64,000 nt of DNA. Source: Curtobacterium sp. BH-2-1-1. Lineage in GTDB: Bacteria; Actinomycetota; Actinomycetes; Actinomycetales; Microbacteriaceae. Positions 41,735 through 50,340 of the stretch are shown in pieces; the first letter of the stretch is position 1, and each line of letters opens with the position of its first letter. The notes beneath the pieces are model-generated. The model searched no databases. It worked only from the letters and a program-made list of their open reading frames with translations, and had not been told where the DNA came from. The position numbers and the translations under genes are program-made. Where the stretch lies: the NCBI RefSeq assembly GCF_001806325.1, contig NZ_CP017580.1:186001-250000 (forward strand), read 5' to 3'.

Positions 41735-42511
41735 TCACACCCGCGGGGTCAGCTTCCCCCGCGCGAGCTTGTGCTGGGCCGACTGCGCCACCGGGCGGAT
41801 CGTCACGAGGTCGAGGTTCACGTGCGCCGGCAGCTCGACCGCGTGCACGATCGCCTCGGCGACGTCCTCGGCCACGAGCGGCTCCGGCACGTCGTCGTAG
41901 ACCGCCGCGGCCTTCTCCGCGTCGCCACGGAACCGTGTCAGGGCGAACTCGTCGGTCTTCACGAGGCCCGGCGCGATCTCGACGACCCGGATCGGCTCCC
42001 CGTTCAGCTCGAGCCGGAGGGCGGCCACGAGGGCGTGCTCGGCGAACTTCGCGGCGTTGTACCCGCCGCCGTTCTCGTACGCGACGTGCCCGGCCGTGCT
42101 CGTCACCGTGACGATGTCGGCGCTCCCGGAGGCCGCCGCACGCCGCCGGAGGTGCGGGAGCAACGCCGCGACGACCCGCTTCGTGCCGATCACGTTCACC
42201 TCGAACATGGCGCGCCAGTCCTCGACGTCCGACTCCTCGACCGACGCGGACCCGAAGGCGCCGCCGGCGTTGTTCACGAGCACGTCCGCTCCCCCGAGTT
42301 CGTCGACACGGGCGGCCAGCGCCTCGACGTCGGAGGCGCTCGTGACGTCCGCCACGAGGACGTCGGCTCCGGTCGACCCGGCGAGCGCCTCCAGCTTCGA
42401 GGCACGGCGGGCGACGGCGAGCACGTCCCACCCGTGCGCGCGGAACAGTCGGACGGTCGCCGCTCCGATGCCCGAGCTCGCTCCGGTGACGACTGCGCGA
42501 CGAGATGCCAT
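41735..42511 (-). CDS. Short-chain dehydrogenase/reductase
   Basis: 258 aa, classical SDR: cofactor motif VTGASSGIGAATVR, LVADVTSASDV, NNAG (VLVNNAGGAFG), catalytic Ser in VTSTAGHVAYENGGGYNAAKFA with YxxxK. Close in pattern to YdfG-type serine/3-hydroxy acid dehydrogenases. ATG 42511 is preceded by GGAGGAAGC. A minus-strand TACGGT box about 40 nt upstream suggests a transcript with a short leader. Confidence 0.9.
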   Translation of the reverse strand: MASRRAVVTGASSGIGAATVRLFRAHGWDVLAVARRASKLEALAGSTGADVLVADVTSASDVEALAARVDELGGADVLVNNAGGAFGSASVEESDVEDWRAMFEVNVIGTKRVVAALLPHLRRRAAASGSADIVTVTSTAGHVAYENGGGYNAAKFAEHALVAALRLELNGEPIRVVEIAPGLVKTDEFALTRFRGDAEKAAAVYDDVPEPLVAEDVAEAIVHAVELPAHVNLDLVTIRPVAQSAQHKLARGKLTPRV

Positions 42512-42577
42512 GTGCTTCCTCCAGAGGGACGGGGTGGGATGTCCCAACCGTACCGATCCGGCAAGGTCACGATCGGG

Positions 42578-42583
42578 TAACGT
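42578..42583 (+). promoter_or_regulatory. -10 box of a leaderless promoter (acyltransferase)
   Basis: TAACGT, 8 nt before ATG 42592. Confidence 0.45.
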
Positions 42584-42591
42584 GACGGGCG

Positions 42592-43680
42592 ATGACGACG
42601 GACGCCGCCCCTCCCGCGCCCTCGGCGCCCGCCTCGCAGCTCGAGCCCGGACGTGCGAAGCGCCGTATCCCGATGTGGGACACGGCGCGGTTCCTGGCGG
42701 TCACGCTCGTGGTGATCGGCCATGCGATCCAGCGCCAGACGGCGGCGAGCGAGCACGCCCTCGCGCTGTACACCTTCATCTACGCGTTCCACATGCCGGC
42801 GTTCGGTGTCATCAGCGGGTACTTCTCCTCCGCCGACACCCCGACCGCGAAGCGCATGCGCCGGACGATCACGGACATCGTCGTGCCGTACATCATCATG
42901 CAGACGATCTGGACCGTCGTGCAGGCCCTGGTCGAGGGCGGCAAGAAGTTCAACCCGACGCAGCCGACCTGGACCCTCTGGTTCCTGCTCGCGCTGGGGA
43001 TCTTCAAGCTGATCCTCCCGTACCTCGCGCAGCTCCGGTGGCCGCTGTTCTGGGCCGTCGTGTTCAGCATCGGCGTCGGCTACTTCGACAACGTCGACTC
43101 CACGCTCTCGCTGTCGCGGGCGATCAGCCTCCTGCCGTTCTTCCTGCTCGGCTGGCAGGTGAAGCAGTGGGGCGTCTTCGACCGCTGGTACGAGGCTCCG
43201 CGGCGGGTCGTGGTCCGGGTGCGCATCGCGGCCGGTGCCGTGTTCGTGGCGTGGGCGGTGGCGTGTGCGATCTGGATCCCGCAGTTCAAGCAGTTCGACC
43301 TGCACCACTGGTTCTTCTACGACGACTCGTACTCGGGCCTCGGCGAGGACGCCTGGTGGGCCGGTGCGGTCCGCTTCGGGCTGATGCTGCTGGCGACCGT
43401 GCTCACCGCGTCGTTCCTGCTGCTCGTGCCCCGTCGGAACGTCTGGATCACGCAGTTCGGCGCGGCGACGATGTACGTGTACCTGCTGCACACGTTCGTG
43501 CTCTACCCGATCCGCGAGTCCGGGGTGCTCGCCGGGCAGCACTCGGCATGGCCGTACGTGCTGCTCATGGTGGCGATCGCCTGCGCGGTGAGCCTGTTCC
43601 TCGCCCAGCCGTTCGTCCGTCGGGGGATGCGCTGGCTCCTCGAACCGAACGTGCGCTGGCTCTTCCGCCGCGACCAGTGA
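42592..43680 (+). CDS. Membrane acyltransferase, family 3
   Basis: 362 aa with about ten helices. Begins, after a Pro/Ala-rich leader, with WDTARFLAVTLVVIGHAIQ, where the conserved His of acyltransferase-3 proteins sits; FIYAFHMPAFGVISGYF and the later YVYLLHTFVLYPI are also typical. Transfers acetyl or other acyl groups to surface carbohydrates or lipids. Single-gene unit; a split palindrome follows. Confidence 0.87.
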   Translation: MTTDAAPPAPSAPASQLEPGRAKRRIPMWDTARFLAVTLVVIGHAIQRQTAASEHALALYTFIYAFHMPAFGVISGYFSSADTPTAKRMRRTITDIVVPYIIMQTIWTVVQALVEGGKKFNPTQPTWTLWFLLALGIFKLILPYLAQLRWPLFWAVVFSIGVGYFDNVDSTLSLSRAISLLPFFLLGWQVKQWGVFDRWYEAPRRVVVRVRIAAGAVFVAWAVACAIWIPQFKQFDLHHWFFYDDSYSGLGEDAWWAGAVRFGLMLLATVLTASFLLLVPRRNVWITQFGAATMYVYLLHTFVLYPIRESGVLAGQHSAWPYVLLMVAIACAVSLFLAQPFVRRGMRWLLEPNVRWLFRRDQ

Positions 43681-43684
43681 CGTG

Positions 43685-43801
43685 CCAGGAGGCGCGGGTC
43701 GCCTCCGCCCCGGTCGTTACGTCCCGAGGCGGGCGCGCTGGTGCCGACGCGACCACCTGCGTACCGTGACGGGCGACGCACAGCCGCGCCGCGCCTCCTG
43801 G
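43685..43801. repeat. Split GGAGGCGCGG palindrome
   Basis: CCAGGAGGCGCGG (43685-43697) and its exact complement CCGCGCCTCCTGG (43789-43801) are separated by 91 bp, against 11-13 bp in the other copies. It starts 4 bp after the acyltransferase stop. Either the element was interrupted or these are two half-elements. Confidence 0.6.
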
Positions 43802-43814
43802 GCCGAGCGCTGGG

Positions 43815-43843
43815 CGACCCGACGACCCGACGACCCGACGACC
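43815..43843. repeat. 8-bp tandem repeat upstream of metY
   Basis: CGACCCGA repeated 3.6 times, 21 bp before the metY start codon; slippage-prone and close to the ribosome-binding site region. Confidence 0.75.
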
Positions 43844-43864
43844 GCCACCGGACAGGAGCACGAG

Positions 43865-45196
43865 ATGACCCAGAACGACGCCGCCCAGTGGCGGTTCGAG
43901 ACCACGCAGATCCACGCCGGCGCACAGCCCGACCCGACCACGGGGGCCCGCGCGACGCCGATCTACAAGACGACCTCGTACGTCTTCGCGAACTCCGACG
44001 AAGCCCGTGACCTCTTCGCCCTGGCCAAGCCGGGCAACATCTACTCGCGCATCATGAACCCGACGAACGACGTCGTGGAGCAGCGGATCGCGGCGCTCGA
44101 GGGCGGCTCCGGGGCGCTCCTGGTGTCGAGCGGCCAGGCGGCGGAGACCTACGCGGTGCTCAACATCGCGGGCGCCGGCGACCACATCGTGTCCTCGTCG
44201 TCGATCTACGGCGGCACGTACAACCTGTTCAAGTACACGCTCGCGAAGCTCGGCATCGAGACCACGTTCGTCGAGGACCAGGACGACCTCGACGAGTGGC
44301 GCCGCGCGGTTCGACCGAACACGAAGCTGTTCTTCGCCGAGACGATCGGCAACCCGAGGATCAACGTGCTCGACATCACCGGCGTCAGCGAGGTCGCCCA
44401 CGAGTCCGGCGTGCCGCTCATCGTCGACAACACGATCGCGACGCCCTACCTCATCCGTCCGTTCGAGCACGGTGCCGACATCGTCGTGCACTCGGCGACG
44501 AAGTTCCTCGGCGGGCACGGCACCGTCATCGGCGGGATCATCGTCGACTCCGGGAAGTTCGCGTGGTCGCAGCACCCGGACAAGTTCCCCGAGTTCAACA
44601 CGCCGGACCCTTCGTACCACGGCGCGGTCTTCGCCGAGGCCGTCGGCAACGAGCTCGCCTACATCGTCAAGGCCCGGGTGCAGCTGCTCCGCGACCTCGG
44701 TGCGTCGAACTCGGCGGACACCGCGTTCGCGCTGCTGCAGGGCATCGAGACGCTGTCGCTCCGCATCGAGCGGCACGTGTCGAACGCGCAGGAGATCGCC
44801 GAGTGGCTCGATCGGCACCCGGACGTCGCGACCGTCGCCTACGCCGGGCTGCCGACCTCCCCCTGGTACGCCGCGGCGAACCGCTACGCGCCGAGGGGCG
44901 TCGGGGCCGTGCTGTCGTTCGAGCTCAAGGGCGGCGTGCCCGCCGGCAAGGCGTTCGTCGACAACCTGCAGCTGTTCTCGCACCTGGCGAACATCGGCGA
45001 CGTGCGCTCCCTCGTCATCCACCCGGCGTCGACCACGCACTCGCAGCTGACGCCCGAGCAGCAGCTCACGACCGGTGTGACGCCGGGGCTGGTGCGGCTG
45101 TCGGTGGGGATCGAGAACGTCGAGGACCTCAAGGCCGACCTCGAGGCCGGGCTCGCCGCCGCCCGTGCGGTCGCGCAGGAGGGCCAGCGCGCGTAG
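43865..45196 (+). CDS. metY: O-acetylhomoserine sulfhydrylase (aminocarboxypropyltransferase)
   Basis: 443 aa, Cys/Met-metabolism PLP enzyme of the long MetY type. N-terminus [34 protein letters not shown] lysine in [36 protein letters not shown]-terminal [21 protein letters not shown]. Combines O-acetylhomoserine (from MetX) with sulfide or methanethiol to make homocysteine or methionine. GGAG upstream of ATG 43865. Next to metX, as in many actinobacteria. Confidence 0.94.
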   Translation: MTQNDAAQWRFETTQIHAGAQPDPTTGARATPIYKTTSYVFANSDEARDLFALAKPGNIYSRIMNPTNDVVEQRIAALEGGSGALLVSSGQAAETYAVLNIAGAGDHIVSSSSIYGGTYNLFKYTLAKLGIETTFVEDQDDLDEWRRAVRPNTKLFFAETIGNPRINVLDITGVSEVAHESGVPLIVDNTIATPYLIRPFEHGADIVVHSATKFLGGHGTVIGGIIVDSGKFAWSQHPDKFPEFNTPDPSYHGAVFAEAVGNELAYIVKARVQLLRDLGASNSADTAFALLQGIETLSLRIERHVSNAQEIAEWLDRHPDVATVAYAGLPTSPWYAAANRYAPRGVGAVLSFELKGGVPAGKAFVDNLQLFSHLANIGDVRSLVIHPASTTHSQLTPEQQLTTGVTPGLVRLSVGIENVEDLKADLEAGLAAARAVAQEGQRA

Positions 45197-45528
45197 CGGC
45201 CGGCGCCGGGCGCGGCGGCTGTCGCGGACCCTCGCGCTCGATGCGTGTGCACCATGCGACGTCCCACGAGTCGATCGACTCGTGGGACGTCGTTGGTTGC
45301 GCACACATCCGGTGCGTGTGCATGGTGCGACGATCCACGCGTCGAACGACGAGTGCAATGTCGGAACATGCGCGCGCACGCAGCCGCACCCGCGCGCACG
45401 CACCCGCACCCGCCCGCACGCACGCACGCAGCCGCGAGCACCCGCGACCCGCCGCAGTGGACCCGCGACGCGCCGGACGTGACGTAACACTGGCGGCCCG
45501 CGCCGCGCCTCCCGGCAGACTGGACCCG
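45197..45528. other. metY-metX intergenic region with palindromes and low-complexity tract
   Basis: 332 bp, no gene. Contains the 62-nt hairpin at 45245-45306, a decayed second copy of its left half at 45313-45350, and a GC-rich run of CGCACGC/CCGCACC units from about 45372 to 45470. A lone CCGCGCCTCCC half-element lies at about 45503. No SAM riboswitch core was recognised. Confidence 0.7.
45245..45306. repeat. Large hairpin with a 36-bp perfect palindrome
   Basis: Perfect palindrome 45257-45292 centred on GAGTCGATCGACTC, extended by ACCA/TGGT and GTGTGC/GCACAC pairs with small bulges. A related sequence, 31 of 38 identical to 45242-45279, lies at 45313-45350. Terminator of metY or a binding site. 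Confidence 0.75.
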
Positions 45529-46731
45529 ATGGACTGGCAGACGACCCCCGAGGACTCCGTGCCGTCCACCCTCGTGCCCGGAACCGAACTCGGCACGCTC
45601 GGCAAGCCCCCGGTGACCGGCGCCTGGCGCCCGGGCGACCACCCCGGCTCCCGGCACTTCGCGTCCCTCGGTGAGCAGTGGGTGCGGGGTGGACGCATCC
45701 CCGCCGTGCGCGTGGCGTACGAGACCTGGGGCACGCTCAACGCCGACCGCAACAACGCGGTCCTGGTGTTCCACGCGCTGACCGGCGACTCGCACGTCGC
45801 CGGAGCACCCGGTCCCGGCCACCGCACCGCCGGCTGGTGGGGCGACGTCGTCGGACCCGGCCGGGCGATCGACACCGACCGGTGGTTCGTCGTCGCACCG
45901 AACATGCTCGGCGGCTGCCAGGGCACGACCGGGCCGTCGTCGGTGTCGCCGGACGGCCTCGAGTGGGGATCCCGCTTCCCGTTCGTCACCGTGCGCGACC
46001 AGGTGGCGGTGCAGGCGCAGCTGGCCGACCGGCTCGGCATCGACGTCTTCGCGGCCGTCGTCGGCGGGTCGATGGGCGGCATGCACGCGCTCGAGTTCGC
46101 CGTCACCCACCCTGCACGGGTGTCCCGGCTCGCGGTGCTGGCGAGCACGGCGCAGACCACCGCCGACCAGATCGCCGCGAACTCGCTGCAGCGCGCTGCG
46201 ATCCAGATGGACCCGGCGTTCGCGGGCGGCGACTACTACGAGGCCGACGCCGGCGAGGGCCCCCACCGCGGGCTGGCGCTGGCTCGGCGGATGGCGTTGA
46301 TGACCTACCGGGCGTCCGACGAGCTGAACGGCCGGTTCGCCCGCTCGTGGCAGAGCGACGTCTCACCGCTCGGCGACGACGGCCGCTTCTCGGTCGAGAG
46401 CTACCTCGACTTCCACGGCAACAAGTTCACCCGTCGGTTCGACGCGAGCTCCTACGTCACGCTCACCCACGCGATGGACTCGCACGACGTCGGAGCCGGT
46501 CGGGGCGGCATCGCGGCGGCGCTCGCGCAGGTGACGGCCCGCACGCTCGTGGTCGGGGTGTCGAGCGACCGGTTGTTCCCGATCGAGGACCAGCACCGCA
46601 TCGCGGCCGGCGTGCCGGACACCCTCGACGGTGACCGCGCGGCCGTGATCGAGAGCGAGTTCGGCCACGACGGGTTCCTGATCGAGCACGAGGCCGTGGG
46701 GGCGCACCTCCGGCGGCTCTTGGACGCATAA
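45529..46731 (+). CDS. metX: Homoserine O-acetyltransferase
   Basis: 400 aa, alpha/beta hydrolase. Nucleophile Ser in VGGSMGGMHALEFAV, catalytic Asp in GVSSDRLFPIEDQ, His in ESEFGHDGFLIEH; ALTGDSHVAG and NMLGGCQGTTGPSS are MetX hallmarks. Uses acetyl-CoA to acylate homoserine for MetY. ATG 45529 is 7 nt after CAGACT, a possible weak leaderless box, and no ribosome-binding site is seen. Confidence 0.94.
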   Translation: MDWQTTPEDSVPSTLVPGTELGTLGKPPVTGAWRPGDHPGSRHFASLGEQWVRGGRIPAVRVAYETWGTLNADRNNAVLVFHALTGDSHVAGAPGPGHRTAGWWGDVVGPGRAIDTDRWFVVAPNMLGGCQGTTGPSSVSPDGLEWGSRFPFVTVRDQVAVQAQLADRLGIDVFAAVVGGSMGGMHALEFAVTHPARVSRLAVLASTAQTTADQIAANSLQRAAIQMDPAFAGGDYYEADAGEGPHRGLALARRMALMTYRASDELNGRFARSWQSDVSPLGDDGRFSVESYLDFHGNKFTRRFDASSYVTLTHAMDSHDVGAGRGGIAAALAQVTARTLVVGVSSDRLFPIEDQHRIAAGVPDTLDGDRAAVIESEFGHDGFLIEHEAVGAHLRRLLDA

Positions 46732-46879
46732 CGCTTGCAATATCAATCGCGGAACCATCCGACACGGGATGGCGCGCCGAACACCCCCCAACGGGTGTCG
46801 CGCGTGGAATGATGGCGTGGTGCCCAGCCTGAACCAGGCTCGGTTTTCCCTCAGCCACACCGCCACGACCAGGACACCG

Positions 46880-48037
46880 ATGGACTTCATCGCACAGGAA
46901 CGCGACCGCTTGCTCCGGTCGACGACCCGTGTCGTCGGCATCGTCTGCGCCCTGGTGTCGGTCGTCGCGGTGATCTGTGCCCTCGCGGTCCCGGTCGTCC
47001 CGCTGCTCGGCGGGCTCGCCTGCATCGCGATCATGATCGCCGGCTTCCTGGTCTTCGGGTGGAACGGCTCGGTGTGGTGGACGGCGCTCATCCTCGCCTC
47101 GGGCCTCGGCGCGCTCGCACTCCTGCTGCTCGGCGTCGACGAGACGGCGCGTCCGATCATCGCCTCCGCGGTGGTGCCCCTCGCCGCCGGCAGCATCTCC
47201 GCACCGCTCATGTCCCAGCGCGGGAAGCCCGTGGGACTCGGATTGACCATCGTCGCCGGGGCGGCCGTCGTCGTCGCGATCGTCTGGGCGAACGGCAGCG
47301 TCCTCGCCGCCCCGGTCACCGGCGCGCTGCTCGGGTGGGTGCTCATCGCCGTCGTGACGATCTGGATCTCCCGGAGCATCCCGCGCGTCGCCCGCCGGAT
47401 CTACAGCATCGGTACCGCGCACCGCGCCGAACGCCAGGCGAGCGAGACCGAGGCGCAGCGACGACAGGGTGCGCGGCTCCTGCACGACACCGTGCTCGCC
47501 ACGCTGACCCTCCTCGCGCACTCCGGCGTGGGCGTCTCCGAGCAGGCGATGCGTGAGCAGGCCGCCGAGGACGCCCGACTCCTCCGCCACCTCCGCCTCG
47601 GTGCGACGCCGCAGCCGCAGCAGTCCGGCGACTACTCGCTCACCCGCGAGGAAGAGTCCCCGCTCGGCCAGACCCTCGAGTCGGTCAAGCAGCGCTTCGG
47701 CCGCATGGGCCTCGAGGTGAGCTGGCACGGCACCGGGCAGGTCCTGTTGCCGTCGAACGTGCTCGACGCCTTCCTGCTCGCGCTCGGCGAGTGCCTCGAG
47801 AACGTCCGTCGGCACGCCGGCGTCGGCGAGGCGCACGTCACGATCGTGCACGACAACGAGATGGTCCGCGCGATGGTCACCGACTCCGGCGTCGGCTTCG
47901 ACCTCACCCACGTCAGTGCCGAACGGCTCGGCTTCAAGGAGAGCGTGGTGAACCGCCTCCGCGAGGTCGGCGGCGACGCGAAGCTCTTCTCCGCGCCGGG
48001 ATCCGGCACGACCGTCGTCCTGGAGGCACCCAGATGA
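46880..48037 (+). CDS. Sensor histidine kinase of a three-gene signalling module
   Basis: 385 aa from ATG 46880 (AGGA 5 nt upstream); the frame is open further upstream. Four to six transmembrane helices in the first 150 residues (TTRVVGIVCALVSVVAVICALAV, LGGLACIAIMIAGFLVF, ILASGLGALALLLLGV, and others). H-box ARLLHDTVLATLTLLAHSG with His202. HATPase: N-box ECLENVRRHAG, G1 VTDSGVGFD, G2 SGTTVVLEAP. A short kinase of the HisKA_3/NarX class. Overlaps the following membrane protein by 4 bp. Confidence 0.87.
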   Translation: MDFIAQERDRLLRSTTRVVGIVCALVSVVAVICALAVPVVPLLGGLACIAIMIAGFLVFGWNGSVWWTALILASGLGALALLLLGVDETARPIIASAVVPLAAGSISAPLMSQRGKPVGLGLTIVAGAAVVVAIVWANGSVLAAPVTGALLGWVLIAVVTIWISRSIPRVARRIYSIGTAHRAERQASETEAQRRQGARLLHDTVLATLTLLAHSGVGVSEQAMREQAAEDARLLRHLRLGATPQPQQSGDYSLTREEESPLGQTLESVKQRFGRMGLEVSWHGTGQVLLPSNVLDAFLLALGECLENVRRHAGVGEAHVTIVHDNEMVRAMVTDSGVGFDLTHVSAERLGFKESVVNRLREVGGDAKLFSAPGSGTTVVLEAPR

Positions 48038-49356
48038 GCCGCGTCCCCGAGGACACCATCAGCCGCGGCCTCCCCGGCGAGACCGTGCAGCCCGCTCCGC
48101 GGACCCGACGGGAGGCGCGGGAGCGGTACCGGGGCAGCGAACGTCGGCAGGCGCGCGGCCTCCCCTCCACCTCGACCGGCGCGCGCTCGCTGCGGCAGGC
48201 CGCCAAGCCCGGCGCCTCGCTCGGCGCCGGCTACCTCGGACTCGGCGCCGCGGTCCTCACCGGCATCGAAGCCGTCGCGGGGATCGTCTTCTTCCTCATC
48301 CGCTGGACGGAGTTCACCGACCCGTGGCTGCCCGCGGCGGCCTGGGCGCTCTACCTCGTCGCCGCCGTCGGGGTCGGGCTCAGCCTGCTCACGTACGGCG
48401 AACGACTGACCGGGCTCGCCTTCGCGTTGATCTGCGTCGTCCTCGGCTGCGTCGTGACGCTCGACTTCATCGGCATCTGGCCCGAGCACGACATCGCCCA
48501 CTCGGCGTCCGCGTCCGTCGCCGCCGGCTTCGCGCTCCTGCCCGTCGCGACCCTGCGCCCGGCCCGCGAGGTCGCCGCCGCCATCGCCGTCCTCGGCCTC
48601 GCGTTCGTCGGGATGGCGGTCGCCTCGACGCCGATCACGAGCGACACCCTGCCCGCGATCGTGTCCACCGTGGCGCTCGTGACCGTCCCGCCGTCGATCG
48701 CGCTCTTCGTGGTGCACCGGTTCCGCCAGCTCGTGCAGCGTGAACTCGACCGGGTCCTCGTGCAGAGCAACGTGCAGGCACCGCAGTTCGCCGTGGGCAT
48801 GCTCGCCTCCGACGAACTCGCCCGGCTCGACCTCGCCGCCGAGAAGCTCCTCGACGCCGTCGCCAACGGCAGCGACCCCCTCCCGCTCTCGGACGCGTCC
48901 GCCTCGGTCGCCGCGTCGCTCGCCACCGAGCTGCGCCTGCACCTCATCGAGGGCCGCCGCGAGACCTGGCTGTACCACGCGATCACGGAGTCCGACAACC
49001 TCGGCCGCTCCGTCAGCGTCGCGGATCCGCAGTCGCTCGCGGGCCACCTCTCCCCCGCGCAGCGCGACGGCCTGCTGCAGACGCTCTGGCAGATGGTCGG
49101 CGACGGCAAGCAGACCCAGGCCGGGTCGCCCGTCGTCTCCGTGACCCTTGGCCCCGTCGGCTCGGACGGGCACCCCGTCACCGACGAGACGATGGACGTC
49201 CCGGTCGTCTTCGAGTCGCGCGGTGTCCCCCGGCGTCGACTCGGCCCGACCGCGTGGAGCGCCCTGCAGCGGATCGGCCCGTACCAGGACTCCGTCCGCG
49301 ACGGCGTCCTGCACGTCGTCGCGCACTGCGTCGTCGACCGACATCCGTCGATGTAG
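48034..49356 (+). CDS. Membrane protein, possible pseudo-histidine-kinase
   Basis: 440 aa. Residues 1-60 are polar and Arg/Pro-rich. Six helices follow (from AGYLGLGAAVLTGIEAVAGIVFFLI to IVSTVALVTVPPSIALFVV, about 62-235). The C-terminal 200 residues are cytoplasmic: a helical part (QRELDRVLVQSNVQAPQFAVGML to LATELRLHLIEGRRETWLYHAITE) then LSPAQRDGLLQTLWQMV, which sits where a kinase N-box would be, and strands like VVSVTLGPVG. No H-box His, N-box Asn or G-box is seen. Its place between kinase and regulator suggests a dedicated partner or decoy; this is inference. Confidence 0.68.
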   Translation: MSRVPEDTISRGLPGETVQPAPRTRREARERYRGSERRQARGLPSTSTGARSLRQAAKPGASLGAGYLGLGAAVLTGIEAVAGIVFFLIRWTEFTDPWLPAAAWALYLVAAVGVGLSLLTYGERLTGLAFALICVVLGCVVTLDFIGIWPEHDIAHSASASVAAGFALLPVATLRPAREVAAAIAVLGLAFVGMAVASTPITSDTLPAIVSTVALVTVPPSIALFVVHRFRQLVQRELDRVLVQSNVQAPQFAVGMLASDELARLDLAAEKLLDAVANGSDPLPLSDASASVAASLATELRLHLIEGRRETWLYHAITESDNLGRSVSVADPQSLAGHLSPAQRDGLLQTLWQMVGDGKQTQAGSPVVSVTLGPVGSDGHPVTDETMDVPVVFESRGVPRRRLGPTAWSALQRIGPYQDSVRDGVLHVVAHCVVDRHPSM

Positions 49357-49432
49357 TCGTCGCACGGAACCGGCTGGCCCGACTGCCGGACACCCTGACC
49401 AGCCTGCCCGTGCCCCGTGGTCCGTCCCCCTA

Positions 49433-49438
49433 GGATCG
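49433..49438 (+). promoter_or_regulatory. -10 box upstream of the response regulator
   Basis: TAGGAT about 33 nt before ATG 49471, which also has AAAGGA at 8 nt; here a transcript with a normal leader is indicated, allowing the regulator to be made apart from the kinase. Confidence 0.4.
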
Positions 49439-49470
49439 GCCCACGACCGCCCCCGAGAAAGGACGCCACC

Positions 49471-50142
49471 ATGGCGACTCCAGAGGAACCGATCCGACTC
49501 GCACTCGTCGACGACCACAGGATGCTCCTCGGCGCGCTCACCGAGTGGATCCGGAACGCAGCCGACGACATCACGCTCGTCGCCGCCGTCACCACCTGGC
49601 CCGAGCTCCTCACGAGCCCGGCGTTCCCGGTCGACGTCGTGCTGCTCGACCTCGACCTCAAGGACTCGATCCCGGTCTCGCTGAAGATCTCGACGCTCAA
49701 GACCGCCGGTGTGAAGACCGTCGTGATGAGCACCTACTCGGAGCCGAACGTCGTCCGGGAGGCCCTCGCCTCCGGCGCCCTCGGCTACCTCGTGAAGAGC
49801 GAGGACGCCGAGATGATCGTCGAGGCCATCCGCTCCGCCCAGCGCGGCGAGCAGTACGTCTCCGCCGAGCTCGACCTGGCGATCAACAGCGGTGACGTCG
49901 GTGGCGTGCCGAAGCTCAGCGCCCAAGAGCGTCGCGTCATGGCGCTGTACGGCGGCGGCGAGCCGGTGAAGAGCGTCGCGTACCAGCTCGGCATCTCGGA
50001 GGAGACCGCGAAGAGCTACCTCAAGCGCATCCGCGAGAAGTACCGCGTCGCGGGCTTCGACGTCGGCACGAAGGTGGCGCTGCGGAAGCGCGCGATCACC
50101 GACGGCATCATCGTCCAGGACGGCAGCCCGCTGGGTCTGTAG
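49471..50142 (+). CDS. Response regulator, NarL/LuxR type
   Basis: 223 aa. Receiver: LALVDDHRMLLGAL, phospho-acceptor Asp60 in VVLLDLDLKD, VVMSTYSEPN and conserved Lys in GYLVKSEDAE. DNA-binding part: LSAQERRVMALYGGGEPVKSVAYQLGISEETAKSYLKRIREKYRVAG, a LuxR-type HTH with a slightly unusual recognition helix. Pairs with the kinase at 46880 by neighbourhood. Convergent with the MFS gene across two strong palindromes. Confidence 0.9.
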   Translation: MATPEEPIRLALVDDHRMLLGALTEWIRNAADDITLVAAVTTWPELLTSPAFPVDVVLLDLDLKDSIPVSLKISTLKTAGVKTVVMSTYSEPNVVREALASGALGYLVKSEDAEMIVEAIRSAQRGEQYVSAELDLAINSGDVGGVPKLSAQERRVMALYGGGEPVKSVAYQLGISEETAKSYLKRIREKYRVAGFDVGTKVALRKRAITDGIIVQDGSPLGL

Positions 50143-50207
50143 CGCGCCGCACGCCGCACGCGTCGCGCGCCCCGCGCCCCGCGCCGCGCGCCGCGCGCCG
50201 CGCGCTT

Positions 50208-50260
50208 CGTGAGCAGAAGAGGTCGGGTCCCGTCACGGGACCCGACCTCTTCTGCTCACG
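50208..50260. terminator. Perfect 25-bp-stem hairpin
   Basis: Arms 50208-50232 and 50236-50260 (starting CGTGAGCAGAAGAGGTCGGG) are fully complementary around a 3-nt TCA loop. Lies 65 bp after the response regulator stop, between convergent genes; a bidirectional terminator is the simplest role. Confidence 0.7.
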
Positions 50261-50290
50261 ATCGGCGGTCTACCGCACCGTCGACGGACT

Positions 50291-50322
50291 GGAGGCGCGG
50301 TGCGGGGCCGCCCCGCGCCTCC
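50291..50322. repeat. GGAGGCGCGG palindrome, copy 5
   Basis: GGAGGCGCGG and CCGCGCCTCC around a 12-nt GC-rich centre, 18 bp before the MFS stop codon. Confidence 0.78.
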
Positions 50323-50340
50323 TGGCCGGTGGGACCCGCG

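Noticed and set aside
43681..45528. SAM-type riboswitch upstream of metY or metX
   Set aside because: The conserved core (a GGCAACC-type segment with flanking pseudoknot arms) was not found in either gap; the folds there are simple palindromes.
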